Source: Struthidea cinerea
Lineage: Eukaryota > Chordata > Aves > Passeriformes > Corcoracidae
Length of the DNA: 64,000 nt
Reading direction: 5' to 3'
Assembly (NCBI GenBank): GCA_013397865.1
Contig: VZTI01005061.1
Location: 1,715,032 to 1,779,031 of the forward strand
In this document: in pieces, positions 24,101-39,100 of the stretch
How positions within the stretch are numbered: position 1 is the first letter of the stretch
Layout of the letters: every line of letters begins with the position of its first letter
Notes under the pieces: generated by a model
The model's database searches: none
Told to the model about the DNA's origin: nothing
What the model saw: only the letters and a program-made list of their open reading frames with translations
Translations under genes and position numbers: made by a program

Positions 24101-27100
24101 CAGTTTACTCTAAACTGCTGCACTCTTCCACTGATGACCTGGGTAGTCTTCAAGGTTGTGGGTGCTATGAGTGGATCATTAACTGAACAGGCAAGGAAAA
24201 AATTCTTAATGTCCTTTTCAGGGTGCATGCCTATACATGCTGGATGGCTTTTCTTAAAGCATTTTGTGTATGGGATTGTCAAAAGGAGCAGAACTGCAGC
24301 CTGTGTAAAGGGAATCTCGAGTCTTCACACATCTGGAAGAAATACAGGAGAAAAAGAATCACTTACTCTGAATTGTCACCGTGTTCACCATAATCCTCCT
24401 AGTCTGGAAGAGTATTAGTGTTTTAAGTAGGTGGACACAATGGTCAGCAGTGCTAGTGGCATAGGAAAGGCTAATGTGGTTCTTCAGTATCAGACAGGCT
24501 GAGATAAGGATGCTTATTGCTGACATCTCATTTTGTACTAATCAACTCATCGTTTGTTGAGCTCTCAGCCTTGCTAATACCAGTTCTGCTTGGGGATTAG
24601 TGTGAGTTGGGATGAGCCTGGGACTAAATTGGCAGGCAGGTCAGTATCAACATTTTGTAAAGAAGTGGGAACTGGGGCTGTGTAGTGAAGCTGCTGCCAC
24701 GCACCTGTGTGTGCGTTTACAAAGGTAGCCCAGTGCTGACTTAAAAGCTGTGTGATTCCTTGGGTCCAGGTTGATTAGAATGCAGCGAGGTATTATGAGT
24801 CAATTAATCCAGCAGTTCATGCCATCATTTACCTGAACATCTCCTTTTTACACCAGAGCTGTGTCTGCTTCTCACCCGTGGCTGCTGCTTGAAGACATTT
24901 TACTAATCTGACATTCAGCTGTCAAAGTGCCCTTTCTTGCATTTTTTTTTTTTTCTGAAAGGCTTTCATCTGGGAACCTGAGAACCGTTAATCAAATGTA
25001 CGTCCACAAGGATGAAGAATCTATTTTTGATGGTTTTTTTCCTCATCAAGAAGACTGCTTAACTGAGAAGTAAATCTGATTTATTTGTTAAAAACTTACA
25101 ATAATTCTCAGACATACTCTGTTTCACCAATGCTATGTTCTTTTGTGTGCAGTGCTGATATCCTAGAGGCAGAAGTTGCCTGGTTACATTAAACAGGCCC
25201 AATTCTTCCTCTTTTAGCCATTTTAACCCAGTGTTTCTCCAGAGACCACCCCCATTATCTCAGATCATGAGAACCAAATGTAGATTGAAGCTAGGACAGT
25301 CTATGATCTCCTTGCAACTGACTGTGTATAAATTGTACGTTGCAGAGATGTCCTTGCGCTGCCGATCTTCAAGCAGGAAGAACCGCAGCTGTCTCCTGAG
25401 AACGATGCCAAGCTGCCACCATTTCAGTACGTCCTCTGCACAGCCACCTCACCCGCCGTGAAACTGCACGAGGAAACCCTGACCTACCTCAACCAAGGTA
25501 GGGTTTGCAGTACATTGAAGGAGAGGGTATTTCCTGGGAATGATTAATGAGATATTATCCCATACTTTGCCTTACCGGGAGGGCAGCGGGATGGGAAAAG
25601 AGGGATAGAAGTGGGGAAGGGGGGTGGAGGAAAGGAGGAATATTTAATTTTCCACATTTAGGTACCAGATTATCAACTATTTTAAAATAATGAAGTACCA
25701 CTGATTTAACTGTTGACTTAAAGCAGTGTTATAGCTTGCACAGGTCCCTGTGGCAAAGTACTGGCTTGATCTCAGACAGCTTAAGCTGCAGCCTCCTGCC
25801 TTCATCTCACAAGGCCAGAATGATGAAGTAGGTGGGCCAACTTGGACTGGGGAGGGCTCTTACCACTGCAAGTCCCCTGGCACTGCTGGAGGGCATAGCC
25901 AGAGGATGAATTAGCAGGTATCCGAGGGCTGGGCAGTGACATCTCTCCCACAGGCAGGCTGGTGTGGCTCTGCTCAGTGCCTAACTTGACAAGTTGCCAG
26001 GGTTCAGTGCAGCAAGGTCCTCTATAACTGACCTCACAGACTAGTTTATACTCCTGGATAAACAAACACTGTGTTTCTCTGTGTTCTCTTCTTTTCCCCC
26101 CTTTGGCAGGATTTGTGCAGGCACATCCGTGGTTGGTGTTTGGCTGTCACTTTGCAGCACCTCCTGTGTGTGGGTCTTGAGGGGATCAGACCTCTCCATG
26201 TACAAGTTGTGCTAAAACACACTCAGGCTTGTTTTCTGCCAGGCTGCAAAAAAGGGCCTGACAACAAGCTGCAGGCTGTCTGCCCTCTTACTGAGATCCT
26301 CTTCTGCCTCAGGATACTGCCCCAGCTCTTTAAGCTTCATGCACTGAGTAGGATACTCACTTGGGTACCTCCCTGGGTAGGTTTCTCTTAATGCTGGTAG
26401 ACACTGGAGCCCTGACCTCCCTTGGACTCTGACATCATGTGCAGCTGACTGCTGGATCTGTGTTGGTAGCTGGTAGACCCATAGAACTCGCACAGAAAGA
26501 TCAGTGAAGTACTGGAGGCTCTACCCAAGGAGCCAGGTATTTCCTGTCGCATAAGCTGGCACTGTTGTGTCTCTCAGGATCAAAAGATGCTTGGGATATG
26601 CGACTGTGTCATCTCAGTTTATCCATCTAAACGCAGCAGATCCCAGGAGGTGGCAATGAGGTGTATCAATTGTGAGATTTAGATGAATCTTCCTATGAAA
26701 CACAATTCTTTCCTGTATTGGAATAAAAGACTTTTTTTTTAAGAAAATCTGTTGACGGCCAAATATTTTAGCATACATGAAGCAGTGCCTACTTTTTTAC
26801 CTTGGCAGTGGAGAAAGCGAGACAACTCTTAGCACAATACAATGAGTTTTTAAAAAAAACTGTGTGGCTGGAGCAGTCCACATTTTCCTTTGCAAAATAA
26901 GACTATTACTGCCTTTTAGATAGACCATGTTGTGTTAGGCTTTGTCTTGCTTACTACTGCAAGGAGTTGTCTACTGCTACATCTTGACACTGCTTCCTGC
27001 TTCCTTGGCGTTTCTTGGATATTATCCCTTTCATCCCTCAAGGTAGGATGTGTCTTTGCAGAATGCACCCTGAAGAGCATGAAGCTGGGCCGGCCTGAAG

Positions 27101-30100
27101 GAACAAAGCAGGGGTGAGGCTGGCAGGAGCTGTGCAGAGGGACAGGGCTGGGAAGCTGGGGTGTCTAGTTTCTGTTAGTGGGTTATTGGTGGGAACATTG
27201 CTGTGGATTAAAAAGGGATATGAGGATTTAGAGGCTCTGTCAGAAAATTAATCCCCTTAGTAGAGTTATGTTCTATGGGCTTGAGGAGGTGCGTGAAGGG
27301 GACCTCGAGGCAGCTGAGGTTTCTGAAACCAATACTCGTGGCACAGCAGAGGAACTGGCTGACTCCAAAGCACTGGACCAGCTGCAATGCCACAGCCATC
27401 TCATGAAGCAATTTAAGACCATTCCCTGCACCTTATCACCTTGTGCTGGCTGTAAGCAAAGGGACACCTCTTGCACCTTAACCTCTCTCTGTTTATACTG
27501 GATTGGCCAAGCACTGTTACATAAAACTTCCCTTCTTGAGTGTTGTGATGGATTACTTTAGCAAATGGGTAACTTCATTAATGACTGTCCCTCTGGCCCT
27601 GCCTGTGTGTCAGTCATGGCTGGCTTGTAGTAAGGGAGATACATAGATATACAGTGGCTGTCCCAGTATCAACAAAGCAATTCACATCCAGTGTGGTTAA
27701 TTTCCCAAATTGTGAATAAAGGGTTTGGGGTTTTGTGCTTGCTGGGTGATTCTTGCCACTTCCTGTTCAAATGTTCCTTCTCAACTTTAGTTCTTTGACA
27801 CTCAGTAACTGACCTTTTGCCACTGTGAAGCAGCTCTGCTTCCTGCCCTCCACACATGACTGGCTCAGTGGTGGTGAGTGGACCAGCTCGGGCATGTCCA
27901 TATGCAGAACTGCATGGAAGAAAGAGCTATGGGCTATGGAAAGCTGGAAGTACTGGGTAGCAAATTGAAGGCTAAGTTGCACAGCAGAGATAGAAGAGGA
28001 ATCAGTGAGAGTTTCATGTGAGATCTGAAAGGATTTCGTATGGGCTAGGAAGGAGGACTGGTCCAGTGGTTGCGTTTGTGTACAGCTGGAAGAGGGTTCC
28101 GGGCTTGTGGAGCATAAAGGCTTCTCTTGAGCGTTGCTTCTTGCCGGATAGACCTAGAGGGATGGTCAGTGGTGTTGAGGAGGAAGAGGTCTTTGGCCTG
28201 GGGTTTCCACAAGGATGGTGGCTGAGAGGACTCTGGAGCTGGAAACCAGAGACCAGTGTTTTCACTAAGGAGCAGGGGAAGTATTTGTGAGGGAGCATAA
28301 TGGAGTGAGCTTAGCTGTTGTGTTAAGTTAACTTGGGGACATTCAGCAGTGGCAGTGTCCCAAGTTTGTCTGCTCCAGTTTGAAACCATGCTCTCTGGCC
28401 ACAGCTCTAGAACCAGTCTGTAAATGAGGTAACTAGAGTCAAATCTGTAGCTTGGTTTCCAAAGACTGAGTCATTACACTTGTCTTTCCTGATCTCTTTC
28501 GCCCCTGCCTTCCCACATTCCTTGGGAAACTGGAGCCAAATGGAACACAGTCTTAGTTTGCTGATCCTTAGGGCAGTTCCTTCATTAAGAGTTCTTTACT
28601 GGAACTCAGGAGGATTACTCATCTGATGGGACGAAGGAGCTGCCTTAGGCTTATTAGTATGGTGTCTCAATACCACTCCACCTTCAGTCAGTGAAACTGG
28701 TAAAGGTGCTGTCCTTGCACTGGAAGCTGCTGCTGGCGTTGCTCCTTTGGTCAGGGATCACATCTGTCAACAGAACTACACTGTCCAGAAGTCTGCAGCA
28801 CAAACATCCTAATGTTTCTGGAACTAGCCTGCCTTTTAGCACTGTTTCAGTGTCTCTTGTGGATAGGGATTTTCAGACAAACAATCAACCAGCAACCATA
28901 TTACAAACCACTGCTTCAGCAAGATGGCTTGATGCAGTGCGTATTCCATGGTCTGCAGTCATATGGGGTGTGGTTTGACCATGGCTGGTTGAAACCAGTT
29001 TCAAGCACAGACAGAAATGGAAGCAATGAAAGGTGGTTCCAGAAATTGCAGCAGAAGGAATGTGGAGGAAACAAGCACTGTGTACAGTAGATCTGAATGC
29101 TAATAAATGTGAAGAAATAAAGTCATTCTGTTAAAAAACAAAATGCCAAAAATCGCAAAAACCTGAAAGTCGTTGCCCAAGGGAATTATCTTGAAGTGCC
29201 AGAACCACATGTGGACTGTGAGCTGTTCAAGTCATGATTTTGTTTCATGACCAGCCTTGGGCTGGCTCAGAACCTCAGATGTTAATTACTTCAAATAGAG
29301 GGAGGTTAAGTTTGGTGGCAGAGGGTCACTGAGAGCAGGCTGTGTGAGAAATCCAGCCCAGTCCCCCAGCGGTACTTCAGAGAAACTTGCCGTCATCTGC
29401 CTGTAAAGTTTTCCTGGGCTCTGTTCAGCTCTCCCAATCTGCAGTGTGTGACTTGTGGTTCTTGGCCGTGCAAAGATTTTAGTGTACAGCTGGTTAGGGT
29501 TTGGAAGGCTGGACACCTCTGCTTTATGGTGTCTTCCAGGAGTCAGCCTTAGTGCCAGTCCTAGATGGTTCAGAAAACAAACAAGCCAAAAACCCAAACC
29601 ATGAGGGAGAGCCACTAACATCTGAGAGAACTTGTGATATTGGGAGTGTTGCTGTAGAGGTGCATTAGCAAAAGATGCCTCATAAACCTAATGATGGATT
29701 TAGTTTGAGTCTGGGTCACACCAAAACAAAAGCCCCAAATTTCAACCCCAGGGTGCCAAGGCATATATCCAGGTTCAAGATACATACGCATAAACTGGTA
29801 CATTTTAAATGGTGCTGCATTTAAAATCTCTTGGGTGTTGTCCTGCCGCAGCTCAACTGCAGATGTGCTCTGGTTGCTTCTCCAAAGAAAGGTGCAGGAA
29901 GCACTGGGCAAGGAGCAGCTGAAGAGGACTCTTTGGAATAGATTGCTAATTGTTTGGGTAGGAGATGGAATTGCTTACAGCAGAAGGCAAAAGAGAACCT
30001 TTGCCTCCCTTAAAAAGTCTAAAGTTCACATTTGGTTGTCTAATCTTCTACAGCCAGAGAACCCAGTTTTAAACACTGAGATTTACAGTAAATGAAAAAA

Positions 30101-33100
30101 GCTGTTTTATATTGACGTTAACTCCTACGTAATTGAGTTTTTATGGGGTCACAACTGCCTGGATGTTTGTACTTTTCCTGGAACAATTCTTTATTTGCCT
30201 AAATGAAGTGTAGAGGAGGGTGAGTGACCAGCTCTGGCTGGGTGTGCTTCTGGTTTAATTATAGCTCTGTTTATGGGGATATTTTTGCTTTGTCCTGTGC
30301 TAGGAACTGCCTCTTTTCCTGAGAGTAACTTCCATCACTGACCAGGCCCTGGGCATGTGTAGAAGCTCTGCTGCTGGTGGACATGTGGGCAAATGCTCCA
30401 CCCTTGCCTGAGATCACAGACACAGCAGTGGCTTTGTGTCATTGAGACTTTGAGTACCAGGTGCTCCCTGGTGCCTGCCCACCCGCCCATGTATCCTTGT
30501 TCCCTAATCGTTGTGGGGTGCCATACTGCTCCTTGACCCCTTTCCAGTCTGTTCTTGGGTTTGAATGGCTTAAAAAATGAAATGGCTAACGAAGCTAATT
30601 CGTCTTTCCCATTTCTGAACGTGGCTTTTGGTGTTTTTGGTTCTTGTGGTGCACTTCATCTTTGGAGAAGGAATTTGTCTCCTGCCTGACTTTGAAGACA
30701 GCTCTGAGTAGATTCTGGTGTCTCAGCTGAAGCCATTAATTGTGCTAGAAGCAATTTCCCCATATGTTTGGCAGCTCTGTCTTCACTTGGCAGCCCAGGA
30801 TAAACAACCCTGTCTCCAAACCACACCATCCCAAAGCTGACTATGAATCTTGCTTCAGATGACAGGGCACCTCTGCGTAAGTAGAGCATCTGACTTCTGT
30901 TGTCCCTAGGAAGCTAGAATCTCAGTTGTCTTTTAACCAAGGGGCTGTTTTCTATTCTTTTTGTAATCCTTTCTTCTGTTGCTAACATCTGGATGAAATT
31001 CAAGTAGGATTGTGAACTTGCTGGATTGTAGCCTGTGCACAACTCCTACTGGAAGCCCCTAGAATGCATTTTGTTCTCCCATAAATCTTCAATATCTGTG
31101 AAAAAAGGGAGTGCTCAGAAGTTCCTCAGAGTGTAGTAAGAAGTATGAAAATACCAGGAAGATTTTTTCCTTCTAGTCCACATAATTTTTTTACTTTACC
31201 TCATTTTCCATATCTATTTGAGATTCCTTTAATTATGACAGAGACTTTTTTGCCTGTGATTTTACAGGATTTGATGTTTGTGTGAATGTTACTGTCAATG
31301 TATAGAAATTTTCCGATTAGCTTCCTCTAATTTGTAGTGTCCTAAGAGATCACATTCTAGGTGGCAGTCAGAAGCTTGAGAAATACTGTAAGTTTGACGT
31401 GATTAGCTGTTTTTGTAGGAGTAAGACACATTTTTGTAAGAGAATATACTTTTTTTTTTTCCTAAAGAGATATGGAAAACAGCACCTTTTTTTCTCCCAC
31501 TTGCTTCCTACCAAGCATTTATTATGTGTCCCTGAAACTAGACAGCAAGCGCTGGAGCAGTGAGATTCCTCCTGTCCCAGCTCGGTGCCATGTTTGTGAC
31601 CATTGTGGAAGGTACAGTCAGCTTTGATCCCATCTGCTTCCCTGCCCTGTGTAGGCACTGGTTGAGCAGCCACGGGTGGGAGTGGGACTTGCTTTTCTCA
31701 GTTCCCTATTGCAGAAATGTGAGGGAAGGGATTTAACCTGAGGGCATCTAAGGGAGCTGCTTCGTGGGGTCAGGAGTCATACTCAGCTCTTCTGCATCCC
31801 TCATCAGCACCCTCACCCAGGACCATTCTTTTTAGTTATCTGAAACTCAAGTAAATATTACACACAAAGCTACTCTTACAGAGCTATAAAACCTGTTGTC
31901 CAAATTGACTTAAAACAGGTTGAAACCAGAAAAAGCCTGTATTTTTTACTTACACAGAGAGAGCTGAGGTTTTCTGAGCTGGACAGATGTGACTAAGATA
32001 ATCCTGAGTGTTTCGAGTACATGCTAGAAGAAAATTATTTTCACAGGGTATGTATTTTTTCAGCTTTCCATTGGAGGTCCATAATTTCTTCACTGATTAA
32101 TTTGTATTAAAAATCAAAGTTTATAACATGGTTTAGATTAGGTGAGATCGAGTGGATGAAGACTATGCAAAAGAAACCCAAGTGCAGACAGTGAAGTTAG
32201 CAACTAGAAGTGTTTCTGTGTCTGCTGGCTTGTTTTGTGTCCTTGATTCAAAGTGAGACTGTAGTCTTTGGGGATTTAAATGCACCTCCCTCTCTTTTGA
32301 GTGGAAACCATTGTAAATGAGGAGTATTTCTGTTAGTGCCTGTTAGCGATGAAGTGTCACCACTGTGGAACAGACCATCTTCAAAAGTCTGTGGAGAGTA
32401 GGACTCAGACAAATGTTCATATAGTAAATGAGCAGTGAAATTTTCCTGCAGCCAGCTTGGCTCCGAGGCAGCTCTTTGGCTTTCCCACAAGAAAGAGGTA
32501 GGGAAGGAGAAAAAGAGGGGGCAAAGAAACCCCCTTGAGTTGGGGGCACATTGTAAAAGGAGGGAAAACATAAAAGCGACATGATGACAGTGAAGCGGTG
32601 CGGTGGTAGAATTAGTAGCTGAATTGGTGTGCTGTGTTCCTGTAGCATTGCTGCCCTGTTGGTAGGGGCAAGCAGAGCAGGAGCCCTCGGTGCTGAACTC
32701 CTGGGTACCAAAACACAGTGGAGCTAAGGGGACTTTGTGCAAGGGGAGAGGCAGGAGGCAGGCAAAGGGCCAGACTGTCAACGCTAAAGCGAGGCATGTG
32801 TAAATTGTGGTTCTGATTGCCACAGTATAAGTGAATTCGGAAGGAGACCACACAAAAGAGTTAATGAGCATGGGTCATGACTGGGCAGCTCAGTGTAGAT
32901 GCAATCTGGACACTGAACACCAGAAACCGGGAAGATACTGCAAGGAAGAAAGGGCTGGCTGCATTAACCCTGCTCCATCTCTGGGTGCTGTGCTGAAGGT
33001 GGGATATGGGGCAAGATGAGCCTGCAGTATTAGAATGACTCTAATGTTCCTTTTGCATTTCCTGGCCCACAGCTTGTCCTCCTTTGCAGGATTTCCATGT

Positions 33101-36100
33101 TCCTAGCATAGTGGGAACTTCCAGGGTGGTCTATTGTGTAGCTGGTGAATTCATAATATCCACTGGATAAACATCTACAGCATCTTGTCAAATGAGGCTG
33201 CAGTAAGCAATTGCAGAATATCCACTGTCATTTGTGGTTCAGGGATTGAGGGTTCTGCTTTTGCTTCTTGTCCTGCAGAGTGTCTGCACATGGGACACTT
33301 GAGCAAGTCTTATGCTAATTTTTATTTTTGCTTGTGATTGGCTAGAAAGGTGTGTGTCATCAGGCATGCAGGTTCACATGCCAGCTCTGCCACTCTTGTC
33401 TGTTTACACTGAGGGTTCATTAATCTTTCTTGTCAGAAAAATCTTTGTGTGTGCCTGATGCCCTGAATAGTTGTGCTTGCCTGTTTCAAAGGTGATCCTT
33501 CTGCCTGCTGGATGTGCTTTGGTTTGGTATGATAAATGCCTGCTTCTTTTTTTTCCCTCCCCCTCCTTCTGCATGGTGCATTTGACTGTCAGCATTCCTT
33601 TGCCTTTATCTGTGCACTCTTTAGGATGTCCATATAAAGTTGCTAAATGGTATTTTTATTGGCCAGCTTGGCTTAATAATCAAACAGTTTCCAGGCTGGT
33701 TCTGTCTAGTGCTATGTGGATCCATTCTGAGAAAGAGGACTGACTACCTGTTGTTTTTTTTTTTTTTTCCCTTTTCCACAGACTTTTGTTGGGGATATTG
33801 CTTATTCAAAGGTTAGAGTTTAATTAATTTCTGGAAAGGCTACTTTGTTAGATTAAGTAAGGCCTGAGTCATATCAGCCTGGAACATCAGCATCCTAATT
33901 GGAAATTAGTGTATCGTATCAGTGTATTGTGCAGGAAACCACAAAATGCACAGTGCAAAGTGGCCCTTGAAATGTAACACGAAAACAAAGAAAAGCAAGC
34001 AGGATATTGTGGTTGTGTAGTAAATAATATTTGAGCAAAATGTAACTTTGAGCTTGAAATGGCGATAATCTTTTGTAATCAGAAATTACCTAAAATTTCT
34101 GATGGCTGTCTAAATTTCATGGAAGTCAGTAAGCTGTTAAACATGTACCTTTTGAGCAGGTGAAATCATTCCTGTGTTGAACTAAATTATTTTTCCTCTG
34201 TATGTAGTAAGTTGTTGACTTTCAGTTCTTCTGTCTCCACATTAAGTGGTCATGCCCACATTTAATGTGTGTTAATTACCAAAGACAGTGAAGTTAAAAA
34301 AAGTAAGGAGTCTATAAATCCTCCTTCAGATAGGCGGAATTGGCTCATGAATTGCAAACCAGGAGCTCTCTGGACCTGGGTGGTTGCTACTTTACTGGGT
34401 ACTACTTTGTTTGTAAAGCAGGTTGCTCAAACTGTAGCCTAGGAGGAGATTACATAAATTTGCTGTTGCCCAGAGAATGTCTGTTTAAAATAGAAATTAC
34501 AGTGTATCATCACTCACCCGGGTTTTTATTGGTGCCCCATAAGCTTTCAATGAAGTTGGGAGACAGACTGAATCTCAGGAATTTGCTGTGGTTTTCTGAG
34601 TATTTATTACTGTCCTGTTCTCTGCCTGAGGTAGGGAAGAATGGTTGTGGTGAGTGAGGGGAGCACTGGGTCACACAGACGTGCAGGAGGCTGCTGCAGC
34701 ATCAGCTGTGCTGGGGATGGCTTGCAAAGTGTCCCCTTCATTTCAGGTGATGACAGAGATGCTTTAGGGGTAACCCTGTGCATGTGTCCAGTACCACACC
34801 TCACCAGAGACCAGGCTGGTCACCTACTTTGAGGGGATCTCAAACCTGTGTTGCCTGTGATGGTGCAGCTGTGGCCAGTGTTGACAGCATGGTAGGAAGA
34901 GGGTTTCAGGAAGTTGCTGGCCTTTAGCCCCATCATCCTGCTGAAGGGGACTGATCTAAAACAGCACTGCTGCTCTCCACTGCCACAATTGTTTTTTCAG
35001 TCTCTTTCTTCCATCTGAGCCCAGTGGATGTTGAACCATTGTCAGCTGAGGACAAGATACTTGCCCTGGTCTTGGATCTGGGCTATTCAATCAAACCACT
35101 GCAGGGTCTCAGCATTGATACCCTCTGCCCCTGTCTCCAGCTTTACCACCAAGTATTGACTTGGAAAGTTATAGTCTGACCTGTATTAATCTGTATTTCC
35201 ATCTGAGACAAATGGAAAAACTCAGCATGGGGGAGTATTTCAGCTCTATGTTTTGGAGTTAGCTAGTTGTAGTGTGTCTTGGGAACTGGAAATGCAGATT
35301 GTTTTAGTCTCGCTTACAGACATGTTTCTTTATGGTTTTGGGTACCTGACTAAGAATGATCTGTTACTGATTTAATTTTAGCAGAAAATTGTCAGCGTGT
35401 GCCTGCTGGTGCTGGTGAGTCAGTGATGCAGGATTCATAAATGATTTGTGGATCAGAGCCTTGTGTGACTTCTTTGCCGTCTTTGACGCCAGGGGGAGTT
35501 CAGTTTTCTTCAGGTTAGGTTGCTATAATTTGTGCTATTTTACAAAGGGATTTTGTTTTCCAACATCCAAGTGGTCATTCTTTAGGGCCTTTTTTCCCTG
35601 CAGTAATAATTGCAGGGCAGAGATTGTAATTCACCATTTCAGGAGTTTCGCTGGTAGCGACGGTGAAAAATACAGGGTGAACAAGGTTTGGAAGTTATTT
35701 TTCAAGGACAAAGTATAATCCAAGCAGTTTGGTGCTATAAAAGTACAAGTATCTGAATGCTGTCCATGCTAATAAATTCTGGGTACCATAAGCCACAAAG
35801 CAATGAATTTGCTGGAAAGCTTTAAGGAGAATAAATTAAAAATCAATACCAGAAGATGGATATATAAGGGAACTTTGAGGAATTGGGACCAAATTCTCAC
35901 TGACAAGAGTTTCACAGAGCGGGGAAAAAGCCTCATGTTTTCTGAAGCTTGGCTGGGAGCAGTCTTGTTGGATAATCGTGTAGCAACTCAAGTTAAACAT
36001 TCAGAGTTCAAGGGGAAAGCAGTTTGCATAAAATACCATTTTGATGGAGGTTTTTCATGGCATAAACTGCGTTCCAGGGCTTCCATCAGATGACCCATAT

Positions 36101-39100
36101 ATCTTTCATCAAAGCATTTTATTTCCTCTTTGGCTTTCTGTTTAATATTAACTCTGTCTACACTGCAGTTTCTTTTTCACTGATCTGCAGGATCTGTTTC
36201 TGACTCCCTCCAAGGTGAATCACTCCTGTCAGGAGGAGATATGTGGTGCCCACTGCCTGCCAGGCTGAAGTTCTGTCCCTATCCCATGCTAGGGCTCGGA
36301 CATGGCACGCTGCAGAGTTTTTGAGTGCTTGATGCTAGTTTGAAAGGAGTGTGGGTGATGTTTTTATGCCCATTATTTTCTGTCTCATTGTAACTGCTGA
36401 TAAGCAGATCAGGCTGACCAAAGAGCAAGAGTGTATCAGTGCACAGAGGTGTCCCAAAAATCTGCTCGTTCCTGAGATATTTGCTGAATGGCTGACAATG
36501 CTTCTGGTTTGACCATTGCCTTCCTCCATAGCACAGCTCATACGCTACATTTTGCTGTCCCTGTTACCCCCATCTGAGTAGTTACAGATATATTTTACTG
36601 ATTTTTGTTCTCAAAACCTAAATTAATTTTATGTAATGATTAATTAGCCTCATATTTGCATGGGAATGAACTGTAAGTGCAAGAGATGTTTGGCTGTGTA
36701 AATGGGTTCAAGATTATGAACTGTATCACACTATAGCTGGTGAAGTTTATCTTCAAACTGCATCACTGAGCAGCCAAGTGCTTTGTACAACACAGATAAA
36801 CGTGTACAGCACATACAAGTATGTAGTACAGCAGATGTGGCACTTAGGGACGTGTTTTAATGGTGGACATGGTTAATGGTTGGACTTGATGGTCTTAAGG
36901 GTCTTTTCTATCATTCTGAGAGAAAACCCAATTTGTTAACCTGACCCTGATCATTTTTATGCTAATGTAGTAGTATTGATTATGTACATCTCTCTAAAAG
37001 TTGTCAGGTGAACAATATTAACATGTATCAGTGGGAACATTAGAAAGTCTTGTGAGTTAAAGTGTGGAAGACCTCAATTTCAGGACTGCGGTTTACAAAA
37101 TCCACTTTTGTTGTCCAGCAGTCTTCAAAGGCAGGTCACTGTTGTAATTTTGTTTTACTTACGTGCCAAGAGATAGGTAAAGATCTGTGCATGTTTCCAT
37201 GCTCATTTTGGTACTACATATGATTTATTCTCTGCTCTCCCCATGCCCTAAGTCACTTGCTGGATTCAAGGGTCATTTCCTGTTTGCAGAACTCCTACTA
37301 ACATCAGTAGGACTGTTGTGCAAACATTTGGAGCCTCAATATGGCCTCTCTTGTCCTTCCTTTTTTTTTTTTCTTATCTGCCAGCCAGCTGAATAAGCAC
37401 AGATATCTCTGTGCTCTCTGGATATGGTCTGCACTAACATGGGTGGGATTCTCAAAAGGTGCTCTGCCTTTCTGACACATCTGCTGTCGTAAGTCTTCCA
37501 TTTCTAAATCCAGATCCAAAAATTAAGCATTTTTGTCTCTGCTGGTGGAAGCTGCTTAGAGGGAGATAGATCTGCTTTGCAATTTTCTGTAGGGCCAGTT
37601 CTGTGGAGATACTGGTTGAGCCAGAAAATCCAAGCTGATGTCCTCCTGGGTGCCTGCCTTGTCATACCCTGTGCATTTTTCAGAAAAGGGAGGATAGCAA
37701 GATGAACAAGAAAAGCTACCTGTAAGGTACACATGTGCTCCATTAATCCTAATGATCTATCCTGCCTTGGTACTGGCTGCAGGTTTATTGTAAATACTGG
37801 GTGTTCTACAATGAGCTTTTGTACTGTCTTAGTCATTTCTGTGCGTAAGGTATTGAGACATCAGTCTCCTTTGTCTGCTGTCAGACTCGGAGAGATGTTA
37901 TTTTATAAACCAATTAGCTGAATTCTGTTGAATTGACTAAATTCCTTATGTGAGGGTGGTGGTGGGGTGGTGGAGTGTGAATTCCTGTCCCGGAATGGTC
38001 CTTGCACATACTGTAATACCCATTGCTCCCTCCACACGCGCCTGAAGGAATATTTATGCCCTTGGCAGCGACTTTCCAGGCCTTATGGAACAAATTCTGT
38101 TTTTGTGGTTCACCAAAGCACCGTACAGGCCTGACTGCTCTCTGAAGAAGGCAAGATTTTCCCCAGTTGCCATCCTCTGCAGAATCGTTCCTGGACCTGT
38201 TGTGCCAGCACCTCTTCACACATTGCTTTGGCAGAATTGCTCTAGCGGAAGTGACAGACAAAGGCAGTGCTGTTACAGCTGTGTGACATGGGGGGACAGC
38301 TGCTTTAAACAGCCTGGTGACTTTCTGGAGGGTGACCAGAAAACCACAGCAGCCCCGGGAGACAACTATGGTTGATGCCCTAATGGAGGGCTTTTAGCTG
38401 CCAAAAGGCAAACCTTCCCCTCAGATTTCTGCTGTGCTTTAGTGCCTGTTGATTACTGGGGAAAATGCGTTATGGTAGCAAAAATAAGCTTTCCCTGATC
38501 AAACGTATGCTTTATCAGCCACGTAAATGCCAGCATGACTCTATCATTGCTACAACATATTAAACACCTTGGAAATGTTTCCTTAAACTCTAGGTCAGTC
38601 TTATGAAATCCGTCTACTTGAGAATAGGAAATTGGGAGAGTTTCAAGATTTAAACACAAAATATGTAAAGGTAAGGAGAAATATAGATTTCTTTTCTTCC
38701 TGCTACTACATACAGCCTTTAATGAAGGGCCTGACCTTGCTCCCACTGAGACAATGGAAAAGACTTTGCCATTGTTTTTAATGGGAGCAGGAGTGATGGA
38801 GTTGTTGAGTGCTAGTTTCATGGGACTATGCAGCTTGGCTTTGCACGGCTTCAGGGGAACCTTTATTCTGTTTGTGATCATGACCCCAGAGTTTCAATAT
38901 GAATATTGGATTCAGGGGAATCCCAAAGTTCAGTGGTGAACATGGTCAAAGCTGTGGAGAGGCAGACTTGTCTCCCTACTGAATCCCAGCAACATGCCTG
39001 GGTTGTTACGTGACACATGGAGGGCCCGGGTGTTTACATTGTTCTGCTAGGCAGATTCTGCATAGCTCCAGTTTGCTTTGGTAATGGGCTTAATGATGAA

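Noticed and set aside
28691..28978. 95-codon frame with a signal-peptide-like start and AATAAA downstream
   Set aside because: The frame opens with GTG rather than ATG, and no upstream exon or domain supports a secreted protein.
32248..32871. 207-codon minus-strand open frame inside TFCP2L1 intron 2
   Set aside because: It has no promoter, splice context or recognisable domain, and the composition (Ser/Pro/Leu/Cys-rich) is what a non-coding antisense frame gives.
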